Notes: generated by a model not told the origin, from the letters alone. A DNA stretch of 64,000 nt from JAKQLP01 sp964562165 (GCA_964562165.1 CAZLRZ010000001.1:17028-81027); one strand, 5' to 3'. Shown: positions 52,886 to 61,176, counted from the first letter of the stretch. Made by a program: numbers and translations.

Positions 52886-53833
52886 ATGAACTCGAAAAAG
52901 GTCATTGTTTTTATACTGTTTATAGTCACCCTAATACTTGGCGCGATAACGCTGTATTTGGCTTATATCCTTACTAACAAACCCAAACCTATTGTAACTC
53001 CAACACCAACAGTATTTCTTACTCCAACACAAGCAATAACAAGAACACCTAGCCCAACACCTACACAAAAGGCATCAGTCCAATGTGGTGAATTATGTAC
53101 AAATACAATCTGTCAAAGCGGATCATCCTGTATAACGGTAAATTCCGAAAAGAAGTGTGTTTCTGATCAATGTATAAATAAAAGCACTTCACCTTTTACT
53201 TTGAATAATCTATGCGATGTTGATCTTTGCACTCTTAAATCAGATTTAACAATTACCAAAGAAACAGCCTTCAGCTGTGTTAGCGGAGGCACTAAAATCG
53301 TTGCAAAAATTGTGCTTATTAACAAAGGTCAAACGGCCCTTGATGGAGTCAAATTAGTTGAAAACCTTGATGCTGCTTTTGATACCAAATATTTGACTGA
53401 AAATAAAATATCAAATACCGGTAAATTATCCGGAAAACAAATTGAATGGGAAAATCTAAATATATCAGCCAACAATGGCAAAATCGAACTAACTTACGAA
53501 GCAATAGTCCCATCTACCGAAAACGATAAATCATATACATCTTCGATATCAGCCCTACAAAACACAAGACTCATTAAATCTACAACTCATACGATGAAGA
53601 TCGAAATCATTCCTTGCACCGACCTCGAAGGCTACCAATTAGTATATATATTGATTGGCTCATCCCTAATATTCCTCGGGATAGTCTTTATCAAGAAAAA
53701 CTACGACGAAAAACTAGGGCAAATATTGTGGAACTTAGGTTTAGAAGGCATATATCTAGACACTCTATCTAAAATTAAAAGAAATAAAAACTTTAAATTC
53801 GAATCTTTAATTATTAAACAAAAAACTAAATGA
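52886..53833 (+). CDS. Double-anchored surface protein 1 (DUF11-like domain)
   Basis: 315 residues. An N-terminal helix (VIVFILFIVTLILGAITLYL) leads to a Thr/Pro linker with TPTPT and TRTPSPTPTQK repeats, a Cys-rich stretch (CGELCTNTICQSGSSC), then a beta-rich domain resembling DUF11 (KIVLINKGQTALDGVKLVEN). A second helix (LVYILIGSSLIFLGIVFI) and basic cytoplasmic tail follow. The tail contains DEKLGQILWNLGLEGIYLD, related in form to the tails of the next three proteins. It is the most divergent of the four and overlaps the next gene by 4 bp. Confidence 0.65.
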   Translation: MNSKKVIVFILFIVTLILGAITLYLAYILTNKPKPIVTPTPTVFLTPTQAITRTPSPTPTQKASVQCGELCTNTICQSGSSCITVNSEKKCVSDQCINKSTSPFTLNNLCDVDLCTLKSDLTITKETAFSCVSGGTKIVAKIVLINKGQTALDGVKLVENLDAAFDTKYLTENKISNTGKLSGKQIEWENLNISANNGKIELTYEAIVPSTENDKSYTSSISALQNTRLIKSTTHTMKIEIIPCTDLEGYQLVYILIGSSLIFLGIVFIKKNYDEKLGQILWNLGLEGIYLDTLSKIKRNKNFKFESLIIKQKTK

Positions 53834-54684
53834 ATAAGAAGGTAGTAATCTACTTATTGGTAGGATTGATGATAATTTTATCAGCAGTTGCTATTTTTAT
53901 CGGAACCAGACTTGCAACGACGGATACTACACCCGAGGAAGTCAGTGCCAACGTAGTTATTCCAGATGGTATCGAATGGCCATCAACATATGCTACATGT
54001 TCTTATGGAGACGACTGTAATGATAAAATCCCTAATCCACCCAATGACAAAATGAATGGTTGTTGGCCGAAGTCGGGTGTTTTGGTCTGTGGATGGATTG
54101 AAGTTTGGAAAATTAATGATGAATTGAATTGCTACGTAGATAGAAATGGTAATTATGGTAAATGTGGTTGCAATTTACAACAATGCGATAGGGATTGTTT
54201 AGATCAAATAGGTCCAGGTGAAGAAAAAACTATTACTCAAACTTGTGATAATTGTGGCCAATATTTTACCTGTAAATGTTCTAAACCGGCTATAACAACA
54301 ACTGTGCCGCCAACAACTACAGCACCTCCACCAACAACTAGGCCTCCTACGACAACTAGACCTCCAACTACGACTAAACCTCCATTAACGACGAAACCAC
54401 CAGTAACGACAGCTAATCCGAGCGCCACCATTACTATAACTGACTCACCACTACCTCCAACAGCTTTAGTTAGTGATGAAGTCGATAGAGTACTAATTGG
54501 TGGAGTATTGTTATTCTTCGGATTCGCAATTTTCAAAACTGGATACACAGTCAAATTAGGAGAGTTATTCTTTAATGCAGGAAGAGCGGGAGTTTACTCA
54601 ACAGTATTGAAGGATGAATATTATAAAGGGAAATATGACAAAGCAAGAAACAAATTTGAAAAGAAAATGTCCAAAATAGATTAA
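53830..54684 (+). CDS. Double-anchored surface protein 2 (Cys-rich, Thr/Pro stalk)
   Basis: 284 residues. N-terminal helix (IYLLVGLMIILSAVAIFIG), then TRLATTDTTPEEVSANV, a Cys-rich domain of about 100 residues with at least 12 cysteines, a stalk of TTRPPTTTRPPTTTKPP repeats, the conserved PPTALVSDEVDRVLIGG, a second helix (VLLFFGFAIF) and the tail KTGYTVKLGELFFNAGRAG. The many cysteines suggest a disulfide-stabilised extracellular domain. Overlaps gene 1 by 4 bp. Thr-rich stalk is a likely O-glycosylation target (inference). Confidence 0.65.
   Translation: MNKKVVIYLLVGLMIILSAVAIFIGTRLATTDTTPEEVSANVVIPDGIEWPSTYATCSYGDDCNDKIPNPPNDKMNGCWPKSGVLVCGWIEVWKINDELNCYVDRNGNYGKCGCNLQQCDRDCLDQIGPGEEKTITQTCDNCGQYFTCKCSKPAITTTVPPTTTAPPPTTRPPTTTRPPTTTKPPLTTKPPVTTANPSATITITDSPLPPTALVSDEVDRVLIGGVLLFFGFAIFKTGYTVKLGELFFNAGRAGVYSTVLKDEYYKGKYDKARNKFEKKMSKID
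54295..54425 (+). repeat. Thr/Pro-coding low-complexity repeat (surface protein 2 stalk)
   Basis: Imperfect ACA/ACT/CCA/CCT codon repeats encode PPTTTAPPPTTRPPTTT and similar units. Codons vary while amino acids stay Thr/Pro, so selection is on the protein, not on the DNA repeat. Confidence 0.8.
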
Positions 54685-54746
54685 TTTCTTATTTAAAATT
54701 ACATATACTGTATTTAATTAATTAAAAATATTTAACCGAATCCATA

Positions 54747-54853
54747 ATGAATAGAAAACGTTTTGTTGCCCTATCTTTGATAATTGCCACTTTGATAATT
54801 GGAGGCGGAGCAGTATATGTAGGAATAAAGTTGGGACAACAACCGAGTACAAC
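54747..54853 (+). CDS. Double-anchored surface protein 3, N-terminal part (interrupted by gap 2)
   Basis: Begins MNRKRFVALSLIIATLIIGG and continues into the conserved GAVYVGIKLGQQPSTT segment, which matches the start of surface protein 4 (GAIFIGIRLSQTPST). The frame runs into gap 2. Removing the 100 N and one 55-bp copy joins it in frame to the segment after the gap, giving a 510-residue protein. Confidence 0.85.
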
Positions 54854-54953
54854 NNNNNNNNNNNNNNNNNNNNNNNNNNNNNNNNNNNNNNNNNNNNNNN
54901 NNNNNNNNNNNNNNNNNNNNNNNNNNNNNNNNNNNNNNNNNNNNNNNNNNNNN
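54854..54953. other. Assembly gap 2 (100 N) flanked by identical 55-bp sequences
   Basis: Exactly 100 N. The 55 bases at 54799-54853 are identical to those at 54954-55008. As at gap 1, this equals one shared end k-mer of 55 between two contigs. The interrupted gene reads through cleanly after collapse. Confidence 0.95.
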
Positions 54954-56434
54954 TTGGAGGCGGAGCAGTATATGTAGGAATAAAGTTGGGACAACAACCG
55001 AGTACAACCCCTACGGGCATAAGTGCAGATACCACTCCGGATAATGTTGAATATCAAATTACCGGTGGTTATGAATATTTGGTTACAAAAAATTCAAACA
55101 CAGGGGAAATTTGTTTAAACATTCAACCTAATTTCATCTATTATAATTCACCTACAGATTCAAGTTGGGTTTCAAAACACTGGTGCGATGCAAATGATTG
55201 GCTTGATCTTGGTTGTAATTGCGGTAATGAGGGGGGCGATAATACTTCACCTGAATGTGATCCAGAGCACGTAATGGCTGATGGTCATACAATTAATCAA
55301 CAAGGTTTATATTACGAAAGCAATGCCTTTTGCACATGTTACAATAATAATAACAGGGTTAATTGTAGCGAGAGTGGATCAAATGTAGATTGTTCTCAAA
55401 ATATATTTGGTAGTGAACCAGAACCTATAAAAGTTTGTTTAGATTACGTTAGGGGTGATAGATCTAAAACATATTGTGGCCTACAACAAATTGACGTTTC
55501 TGGGTTAGGTATTTTCTTCTCCGGCTTTATGGGGGATACTGATGAATGTACCACACAAGAAGAACCCCTAGCTTGTAACTCTGGAACTTGTTACAGTACT
55601 ACCCAATGCCAAGCTATAAATCCTAATTATTGGTGTAATTTCGACTTAGACATGAATCCAGACGGCTCTGAAGGTAAGTGCCAATTATCTTCTGAGGCTT
55701 GTGCTCCAGGAGAGGTTCTTGAACCGGGTAAGTTTCCTTGTGCATGTATTCCTGCAACATTAACAATAACTCCTACCTTTACACACACACCAACTAATAC
55801 CCCAACTAACACACCAACGAACACGAATACACCTACAAATACTCCAACGGGAACTCTTACAATTACAGCTACACATACTGTAACTAATACTCCTACAAGG
55901 ACTCCTACCAATACACCTACTAGGACACCCACAAATACTCCTACAGGTACTTTGACTAGAACTCCTACCAATAGTATTACTAATACGACCAATCCTAGCG
56001 TAACTCCACTACCTCCTACTGCTCTTGTCAGTAACGAGATAGATGTAATAATTTTCGGATTCCTATTAATTGTAACCGGAGGATTTATATACCGATCAGG
56101 TCTATACGTTTCAATCGGTCAATTATATTGGAACAACGGCGGTAAGAATATTTCTTCAGGTCTATTAAATGTATCCGAAGATCTACAAAGTTCAACAAGT
56201 TCTTTCTCAAAGACATTAAGAGGCATTGAAACCTCATTGTTCTTAGGATTAAAAAAGTTGAGCATAATGGTTACTTATCGCGCTAAACTCTTTGCGACGT
56301 TTATAACTGGAATCAAAAATCAAATAATTCTCTTCTTCCTTAATGTTGCCTATAAATTAAATATGGTTAAATTGGGCAAAAAGAGATCATTTGAAGATAA
56401 AGTTATTAATTCTCAAAAAGTTAAAAAGGACTAA
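54954..56434 (+). CDS. Double-anchored surface protein 3, main part (Cys-rich, TNTP stalk)
   Basis: Continues from gap 2; the frame is open from the gap, with a possible TTG at 54986 that is not a real start. A large Cys-rich ectodomain of about 240 residues (WCDANDWLDLGCNCGNEGG) is followed by a stalk of TPTNTPTNTPT repeats, then LPPTALVSNEIDVIIFG, a helix (LLIVTGGFIY) and the conserved RSGLYVSIGQLYWNNGG. A long, mainly basic cytoplasmic region with amphipathic stretches follows. The intergenic space upstream is 62 bp. Function unknown. Confidence 0.8.
55765..56010 (+). repeat. Thr/Asn/Pro-coding repeat (surface protein 3 stalk)
   Basis: Repeated ACN-CCN-ACN-AAT codons encode TPTNTPTNTP, TPTRTPTNTP and TPTGTLT units. 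Variable third bases show protein-level selection. A long reverse-strand open frame here (Val/Gly-rich) is only the antisense of these repeats. Confidence 0.85.
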
Positions 56435-56435
56435 A

Positions 56436-57812
56436 ATGAATTACAATAAGTACAAAAAAGTAGCACTGGTAATGTTTGTATTGCTAACATTGATTGTGAC
56501 CGGTGGAGCAATTTTCATCGGAATACGATTGAGCCAAACTCCATCTACTGCACCGGAAGATACAAACGCAGATGTACCAGTTGAATGTTTTAATGAAGCA
56601 GTAGGCGTTCAAAACTTATGTGCCTGCCAGTTGGCCGACCAAGGGAATTTTTGTTGTTCTGGCCCTATGACTTCAGGAGATTCTTGCTCCGGCGAAAAAT
56701 ATACAAATGAGTGTACTTTCGACACTGTTGGGAATACTGATAAAGACATAAGTATTATGTCGGTATTTAAAAACTTTACACAAAGTAATGTTAATAAAAT
56801 GGCTGCCTGTACTTATAGACCAGATACCACAAAGGGTATAGAATGGGTAGATGGAAAAGATTTCAAATGCGATTGCTCAGCCTATGTTCCCCCAACTACA
56901 GGTGGTTACACAGACTTCAATATAACTAATTGTACTGGTAATCAAAGACAGGTATCCTTTTTAGGTAGATGCGAAGTAAATAACTACCCATATTCCTGCA
57001 GTATTTGCGTTCAATTAGAAGGCACAACAACTCCCGGAATTCCTTCCGCAACACCAACACGAGACGTTCCAACCAGCACACCTCTTCCAACAAGAACAGA
57101 GCCTTCAATTATTACCACAGTTAGACCGTCAATTATCGGAATAACTGGAACAGTTGTTCCTGAAGTCACTTGGACAAGTCTTCCTACCCGCACACCAACC
57201 CGAACAATTGCGCCTACAGCGACATCAAGAGCTGTTATTACTACCGTTGCGCCATCAACTACAATTATTCCTGCAACAGCCTTAATCAGTAACGAAGTAG
57301 ATGTCATTATTATGGGATTCACATTCGTTTTCTTCGGAGTTGCTTTATACAAATCGGGCCTTTACATCAAGATCGGTCAGGTTTACTGGGAAGGTGCAGG
57401 CGAAAAACTATCTTCGGGCTTATCGAGTACAAACTCAGGGTTCTTAAGCTTTTTAGATAATATATGGGCCGGATTATCACATTTAGATAAAACCATTACA
57501 TATATGTTCTATCAGACCAAAGTCCGTATAAGAATGGGATCTGTTTTGATTTACAACAATTTGATTTTAATAAAAGAACAAATATTAACCTTTGTGCTAA
57601 AAATCATTAGCAAAATTTTAAATTTCCTACTATTTGTCACAATCAAATTTAAAAAACTTGTCCGAACAATCAAAGTATTCTTTAAAGCTTTAGTTAAGTC
57701 AATCGGCTTATCTGGCAAAGAATCTATCAAAACCATAAACAAAAAGATCAAAAAGCTTCCTAAGAATTTCGAAGAAAAAGTTATTGATGATAGAGAAGAA
57801 GTTTCAGAATAG
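56436..57812 (+). CDS. Double-anchored surface protein 4 (Cys-rich, Thr-rich stalk)
   Basis: 458 residues from ATG 56436, just after the stop of gene 3; a longer frame upstream overlaps that gene and is not needed. N-terminal helix (VALVMFVLLTLIVTGGAIFI), GIRLSQTPSTAPEDTNAD, a Cys-rich ectodomain (CQLADQGNFCCSGPMTSGD), a Thr/Pro stalk, ATALISNEVDVIIMG, second helix, KSGLYIKIGQVYWEGAGEK and a long basic, helical tail of about 130 residues with further hydrophobic stretches. It is a clear paralogue of gene 3. An AAGGA precedes the ATG by 5 nt, one of few Shine-Dalgarno-like sites here. Confidence 0.75.
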   Translation: MNYNKYKKVALVMFVLLTLIVTGGAIFIGIRLSQTPSTAPEDTNADVPVECFNEAVGVQNLCACQLADQGNFCCSGPMTSGDSCSGEKYTNECTFDTVGNTDKDISIMSVFKNFTQSNVNKMAACTYRPDTTKGIEWVDGKDFKCDCSAYVPPTTGGYTDFNITNCTGNQRQVSFLGRCEVNNYPYSCSICVQLEGTTTPGIPSATPTRDVPTSTPLPTRTEPSIITTVRPSIIGITGTVVPEVTWTSLPTRTPTRTIAPTATSRAVITTVAPSTTIIPATALISNEVDVIIMGFTFVFFGVALYKSGLYIKIGQVYWEGAGEKLSSGLSSTNSGFLSFLDNIWAGLSHLDKTITYMFYQTKVRIRMGSVLIYNNLILIKEQILTFVLKIISKILNFLLFVTIKFKKLVRTIKVFFKALVKSIGLSGKESIKTINKKIKKLPKNFEEKVIDDREEVSE

Positions 57813-57830
57813 AATTTCTATAGTAATTTG

Positions 57831-57839
57831 TGATAGAAT
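57831..57839 (+). promoter_or_regulatory. Extended -10 box before tRNA-Pro
   Basis: TGATAGAAT, an extended -10 element 20 bp before the mature tRNA 5' end, giving a short 5' leader for RNase P. It is the same sequence as the secD box. Confidence 0.5.
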
Positions 57840-57859
57840 ACATTTGTTCTAAAACATTT

Positions 57860-57934
57860 CGGAGCGTAGTTCAGTTGGCTTAGAACGCGCGGTTTGGGAC
57901 CGCGAGGTCGAGAGTTCAAGTCTCTCCGCTCCGA
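57860..57934 (+). tRNA. tRNA-Pro (anticodon UGG)
   Basis: A complete cloverleaf can be drawn. Acceptor stem CGGAGCG pairs with CGCTCCG (57927-57933); D arm GTTC/GAAC; anticodon stem CGCGG/CCGCG with loop TTTGGGA and anticodon TGG at 57895-57897; T arm GAGAG/CTCTC with loop TTCAAGT; discriminator A at 57934. CCA is not encoded. The gene follows the surface protein cluster, and its 3' end resembles sequence repeated 3.9 kb downstream. Confidence 0.96.
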
Positions 57935-57936
57935 TA
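57926..57936 (+). repeat. Candidate attachment-site-like repeat, left copy (tRNA-Pro 3' end)
   Basis: The 11-bp sequence CCGCTCCGATA spans the tRNA 3' end and two bases beyond. It recurs exactly at 61871-61881. The 3.9 kb between the copies holds accessory genes. tRNA 3' ends are common integration sites, but no integrase gene is present. Confidence 0.35.
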
Positions 57937-58063
57937 TTTGAAAATAAATTCCCCAATAAACATTGATAAGTAAGCATTATTAGAGTGTGCATTAAAATAG
58001 CATAAATTTTCATATGAATTTTGCGAACAACTGAAAACCGTTGATGTTCCTATGTTTGTATGA

Positions 58064-59105
58064 GTTCGTAAAAGTTCAAGTCCTGTCGCTTCCTAAAATT
58101 GTCAATTAAATGTTAAACTCTTGATATTATGTATCAAGATAAATTTATAAAAACAAACAAAATTTCTATTCACTATTTAGACAATAATGCGAATTCCGAA
58201 AATTTAGTTGTTATCTTCCCTCCTGGTATTCAAGATGCAAGATTTATTAATGAATTGAATTTAAATAACAAGGAAAGAATAATCTGTTTATCATATCCTT
58301 CCAGATATAAATCCTCAATTTTAAATGAGAATAATTCAATTGAAGTAATTGCAAAATATTGTACTGACTTTTTAAGGATTTACTTAAAAGAAAATAGAAT
58401 AAGCCATATAAAATTAGTTGGTTTTTCTTTTGGTTCAGCTGTAGCTATGAAACTAATTGAAAATAATTTCATCCATGTAGATAAGATAGTTCTTGTAAAT
58501 ACAGGAGAATTTTTTAATAAAAATACAAAACAGATTTTACGATATATCTTTATACCCGCTTTAAATAATTATTATTATGCTAAAGTTTTAAAACTAATTT
58601 TATGCAAATTTTTGAAAGTATTTAAAGAAGAATACTTTCCTGATGATAGATTATTAGAAATTAATGAACAATGGATTTCAACATTGGATTATAAAATTGA
58701 TATTGCAAAGACTGTTCAAATACCAACTACAATATTTATTGGCACAAATGATACCGTTATAGATTCAAAGTCAAAGGAAAAGATAAACAAAAAGTTTACG
58801 AAATTACAAACAATACTTTATTATGGTAAGCACATTTTGAATTATGAATTTTCGAAGGATTATTCAAAAATATATAATCAACTAGAAGCTGAGCTAGAAT
58901 TCTAGTTGTGTCAAATTCTCAAGAAATTTCCAACGATTTTGTAGCTCGGAAACAAACTGCAATACTTTGGAAAAAAGTTCGTAACGCGTCGTGTCTCCCC
59001 GATTTTTCAGGACGAGTACTTCCGCAATGTCACTAAAAGTCTTATACAATGGGCTGATTTCTAAGTTCGTAAGTTTCCCATTTTCAATCTTTGGACAGTT
59101 CGTAA
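58064..59105 (+). repeat. Recurring GTTCGTAA element in intergenic DNA (four copies here)
   Basis: GTTCGTAA occurs at 58064, 58977, 59065 and 59098, all in non-coding DNA, with a fifth at 61854. The copies at 58064, 58977 and 61854 are followed within a few bases by sequence resembling tRNA 3' ends (for example GTTCAAGTCCTGTCGCTTCC after the first). The copies at 58977 and 59098 are also preceded by similar CAAT-CTTTGGA sequence. Such density of an 8-mer is not expected by chance. Confidence 0.5.
58129..58905 (+). CDS. Alpha/beta hydrolase
   Basis: 258 residues. The nucleophile elbow is GFSFGSAVA, with the serine in GxSxG; FIGTNDTVIDSKSKEK likely carries the acid residue, and the C-terminal KHILNYEF the catalytic histidine. 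The fold is clear, but esterase, thioesterase or peptidase activity cannot be told. Strongly AT-rich with many Ile/Asn/Lys codons, more so than the core genes. It stands alone in the accessory segment, about 195 bp after tRNA-Pro. Confidence 0.8.
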   Translation: MYQDKFIKTNKISIHYLDNNANSENLVVIFPPGIQDARFINELNLNNKERIICLSYPSRYKSSILNENNSIEVIAKYCTDFLRIYLKENRISHIKLVGFSFGSAVAMKLIENNFIHVDKIVLVNTGEFFNKNTKQILRYIFIPALNNYYYAKVLKLILCKFLKVFKEEYFPDDRLLEINEQWISTLDYKIDIAKTVQIPTTIFIGTNDTVIDSKSKEKINKKFTKLQTILYYGKHILNYEFSKDYSKIYNQLEAELEF

Positions 59106-59125
59106 AACGAATAATTAATAAGGGT
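58906..59125. other. 220-bp intergenic region with three GTTCGTAA copies
   Basis: No plausible coding sequence. Contains GTAGCTCGG, which resembles a tRNA D-arm start, and GTTCGTAACGCGTC followed by GTGTCTCCCCGAT, which resembles a tRNA 3' end, but no cloverleaf can be drawn. Probably degenerate tRNA-derived or recombination-junction DNA. Confidence 0.4.
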
Positions 59126-59803
59126 TTAAAATAAATTTAATTGTACTATTTCATCTAAAGTTTCAATAACTCTTTTCACTCCCCGATGTTTTAATAACTC
59201 CGTATGTTTCTGTTTTGGTCCTAATGCTATAAGGTATCCAATCTTGGCAGCTTCAGCTGCTTGCATTCCTGATTTAGCATCTTCAACAACTACGCATTCA
59301 GAAGGACTACGATTTATAATCTTTGCAGCATCAAGATAAATCTTTGGGTCAGGTTTCCCTGGACGAGAACCATCATCATAAATTATTTTTTCAAAGTCGA
59401 ACCAATTACTGAGATTCAAATGTTTAAAGAAAAATTCCAAATTTGTAATTTCAGATGCTGTTGCGATAGTGATTTGTACTTCGAATTTCTTTAGGTAATC
59501 TAATAATTGAATTGCGCCCGGAGATAGTTTGAAATCTTCTCCCAAATCAATACACTTTTTTCGATATTTACTTTCCTTTAATTGAGTTAATTCATTTAAA
59601 TCATCTTTATTAATTATTTTCTTGCCAAGTAAGTATTCAAGAGTATATTTATTATTTCTACCATGTAAGTGTTCTTTCAGTTCCTCTCGGCTAAATTCCT
59701 GCCCTCTTAGATTTTTTGCGGTCTCTTGCCAAGCTAACTCTTGGATTTCGGTATCCCACCATAGTACTCCATTAAAGTCGAAAATTAAACCTTTATATTT
59801 CAT
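59126..59803 (-). CDS. HAD-superfamily hydrolase, beta-phosphoglucomutase-like
   Basis: 225 residues. Motif I is IFDFNGVLWWD: the nucleophile D9 is present, while the usual second aspartate is N11. Motif II is ITIATASE, motif III lysine is in SRPGKPDPKIY, and motif IV VVVEDAKSGMQAAEAA. A helical cap domain lies between motifs I and II, as in the PGMB group of small-molecule phosphatases. It overlaps the kinase-like gene by 4 bp, so the two are probably functionally paired. Confidence 0.85.
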   Translation of the reverse strand: MKYKGLIFDFNGVLWWDTEIQELAWQETAKNLRGQEFSREELKEHLHGRNNKYTLEYLLGKKIINKDDLNELTQLKESKYRKKCIDLGEDFKLSPGAIQLLDYLKKFEVQITIATASEITNLEFFFKHLNLSNWFDFEKIIYDDGSRPGKPDPKIYLDAAKIINRSPSECVVVEDAKSGMQAAEAAKIGYLIALGPKQKHTELLKHRGVKRVIETLDEIVQLNLF

Positions 59804-60519
59804 AGATATAAATCATATGTAAAAATATTGTTAATAACTGACGTAATAATCAAAATTTCAGAATTTGCTGCTTCAGGTAAAGTAAACGGATAATGTTGTT
59901 GAGCATTACGTGTAGCAATATCAGAAACGAGCTTCTTTAGATCTATTTCCCCTCGATTTTTAGTATCTCGATCAATCCTTAACTTTGAACGTGCTTCATC
60001 ACTTAAATGTAAATATATCTGAAGTCCGCGTTTTGTGATAAATTGAAAATCCCCTTCAACAATAACGAATTCTGGCTTTTTATCAATTAGAATATAATTT
60101 TCGATACTATTTGCAACTGCAAGCCCTGTTAATTCATTATATTTGGGTATTCTAACAGGGATGAAGTCATGTGATAACAAATTTATAATCACTTCATTTA
60201 GTAACTGAATGTCATATTTCTCAAGCGGACTTTTATTTTTTGAAACTATTTCATCTCGACGCCATTCCCTTGTTCCTTTAACATAATCATCAGTTGAGAT
60301 AATTATTACATCTTCCAATTTATTTTTTAATTTGTTGGCCAAAGTCGACTTTCCACTTGCAACACCTCCTACTATCTTTATCAATTTTAATTTTCTAAAA
60401 AATATCTCTTTAGCCAAAATTTCGACTAAATCATTTAATTTTAATTTAGAAAATTCTTTATTTAATTTCTTTGTTTGAATTATTTCGTCAATGAAAGCGT
60501 TGCTATTTTGTATAGACAA
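59800..60519 (-). CDS. P-loop kinase, uridine-kinase-like
   Basis: 239 residues with a TTG start; no ATG is available before the conserved region. Walker A is GGVASGKSTLANKL, followed by IIISTDDYVKGTREWRRDE, which resembles the substrate-binding DDFY segment of uridine kinase/PRK-type enzymes, and EFVIVEGDFQFITKRG. It likely phosphorylates a small molecule, perhaps a sugar or nucleoside. Together with the HAD gene this may be a phosphorylation/dephosphorylation or salvage pair. Confidence 0.7.
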   Translation of the reverse strand: MSIQNSNAFIDEIIQTKKLNKEFSKLKLNDLVEILAKEIFFRKLKLIKIVGGVASGKSTLANKLKNKLEDVIIISTDDYVKGTREWRRDEIVSKNKSPLEKYDIQLLNEVIINLLSHDFIPVRIPKYNELTGLAVANSIENYILIDKKPEFVIVEGDFQFITKRGLQIYLHLSDEARSKLRIDRDTKNRGEIDLKKLVSDIATRNAQQHYPFTLPEAANSEILIITSVINNIFTYDLYL

Positions 60520-60625
60520 TATTGATAAGTTAATTTACTTTAAATTATGATACTACATCTAACAAATAAAATACATAGTTTACAAAAGTCTTGACTTTTA
60601 CAAACCCAAAGTGTTTTATTTCTAT

Positions 60626-61099
60626 ATGATAAACACAAGATTACTAGAGAAAAACTTAAAGCAACATTTTGAAAAATATAACCAAGCTATTATTCTTTTA
60701 GGTGCAAGGCAAGTGGGGAAAACTACTCTTTTACGAAAATTGTTCCCTAATGCTACTTATTTATTAGTTGATGAAAGCGCTGTTTATAATGTGCTGGAAA
60801 GTTATAGCTCTGATTCGTACAAGAGCTTAATTGGTGATGCAAAACTGGTTTTCATTGATGAATTACATTTGTTGACTGATCCCGGTAGAGCAGTAAAGCT
60901 TATCTATGATCAATTACAGGATGTTAAAATAATTGTAACTGGTTCTTCCTCACTACATATTAAAAATAAAACTTCAGAGAGCATGGCTGGTAGGTCGATC
61001 GATTACAAACTTTATCCATTGACTCTTGGCGAATACCTTTTTCAAAGAGATATTGAATCGACTCCTAATTTATTTTTAACGAACAAAATTTTACGCTGA
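60626..61099 (+). CDS. AAA ATPase (DUF4143 type), N-terminal half before a frameshift
   Basis: About 157 residues from ATG 60626. Walker A is LLGARQVGKTTLLRKL, Walker B LVFIDELHLL, then VTGSSSLHIKNKTSESMAGR, the sensor-like segment typical of the AAA_14/DUF4143 ATPases, and LYPLTLGEYLF. The frame then ends at TGA 61097 about 30 codons after. The next frame (-1) carries the missing C-terminal domain. These ATPases are often linked to toxin-antitoxin-like or mobile loci, but their role is unknown. Confidence 0.85.
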   Translation: MINTRLLEKNLKQHFEKYNQAIILLGARQVGKTTLLRKLFPNATYLLVDESAVYNVLESYSSDSYKSLIGDAKLVFIDELHLLTDPGRAVKLIYDQLQDVKIIVTGSSSLHIKNKTSESMAGRSIDYKLYPLTLGEYLFQRDIESTPNLFLTNKILR

Positions 61100-61176
61100 A
61101 TAACTCTAAGACTTTTAAAAAATATGATTTTTCGAGCATTTGGGAGAATATTCTTACTTATGGACAATATCCGTAT

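Noticed and set aside
55627..55992. Long reverse-strand open frame (Val/Gly-rich) over the stalk
   Set aside because: It is the antisense of the Thr/Pro repeat, which lacks stops by composition; the same holds at 54237-54554 and 57011-57352.
55765..56010. Repeated short DNA units that could suggest a CRISPR array
   Set aside because: Units are codon-based Thr/Asn/Pro repeats of varying sequence within an open frame; there are no regular spacers and no cas genes.
58020..58110. A second functional tRNA gene after tRNA-Pro
   Set aside because: The 3' part (GTTCAAGTCCTGTCGCTTCC) looks tRNA-like, but no matching 5' acceptor strand, anticodon stem or T-stem 5' strand can be paired.
58930..59010. 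Degenerate tRNA with GTAGCTCGG as D arm
   Set aside because: No anticodon stem and no acceptor pairing; kept only as possible remnant.
61073..61097. Programmed -1 frameshift in the DUF4143 ATPase
   Set aside because: The possible slip sites (A TTT TTA, C AAA ATT) do not fit the X XXY YYZ rule, and this family is not known to use recoding.
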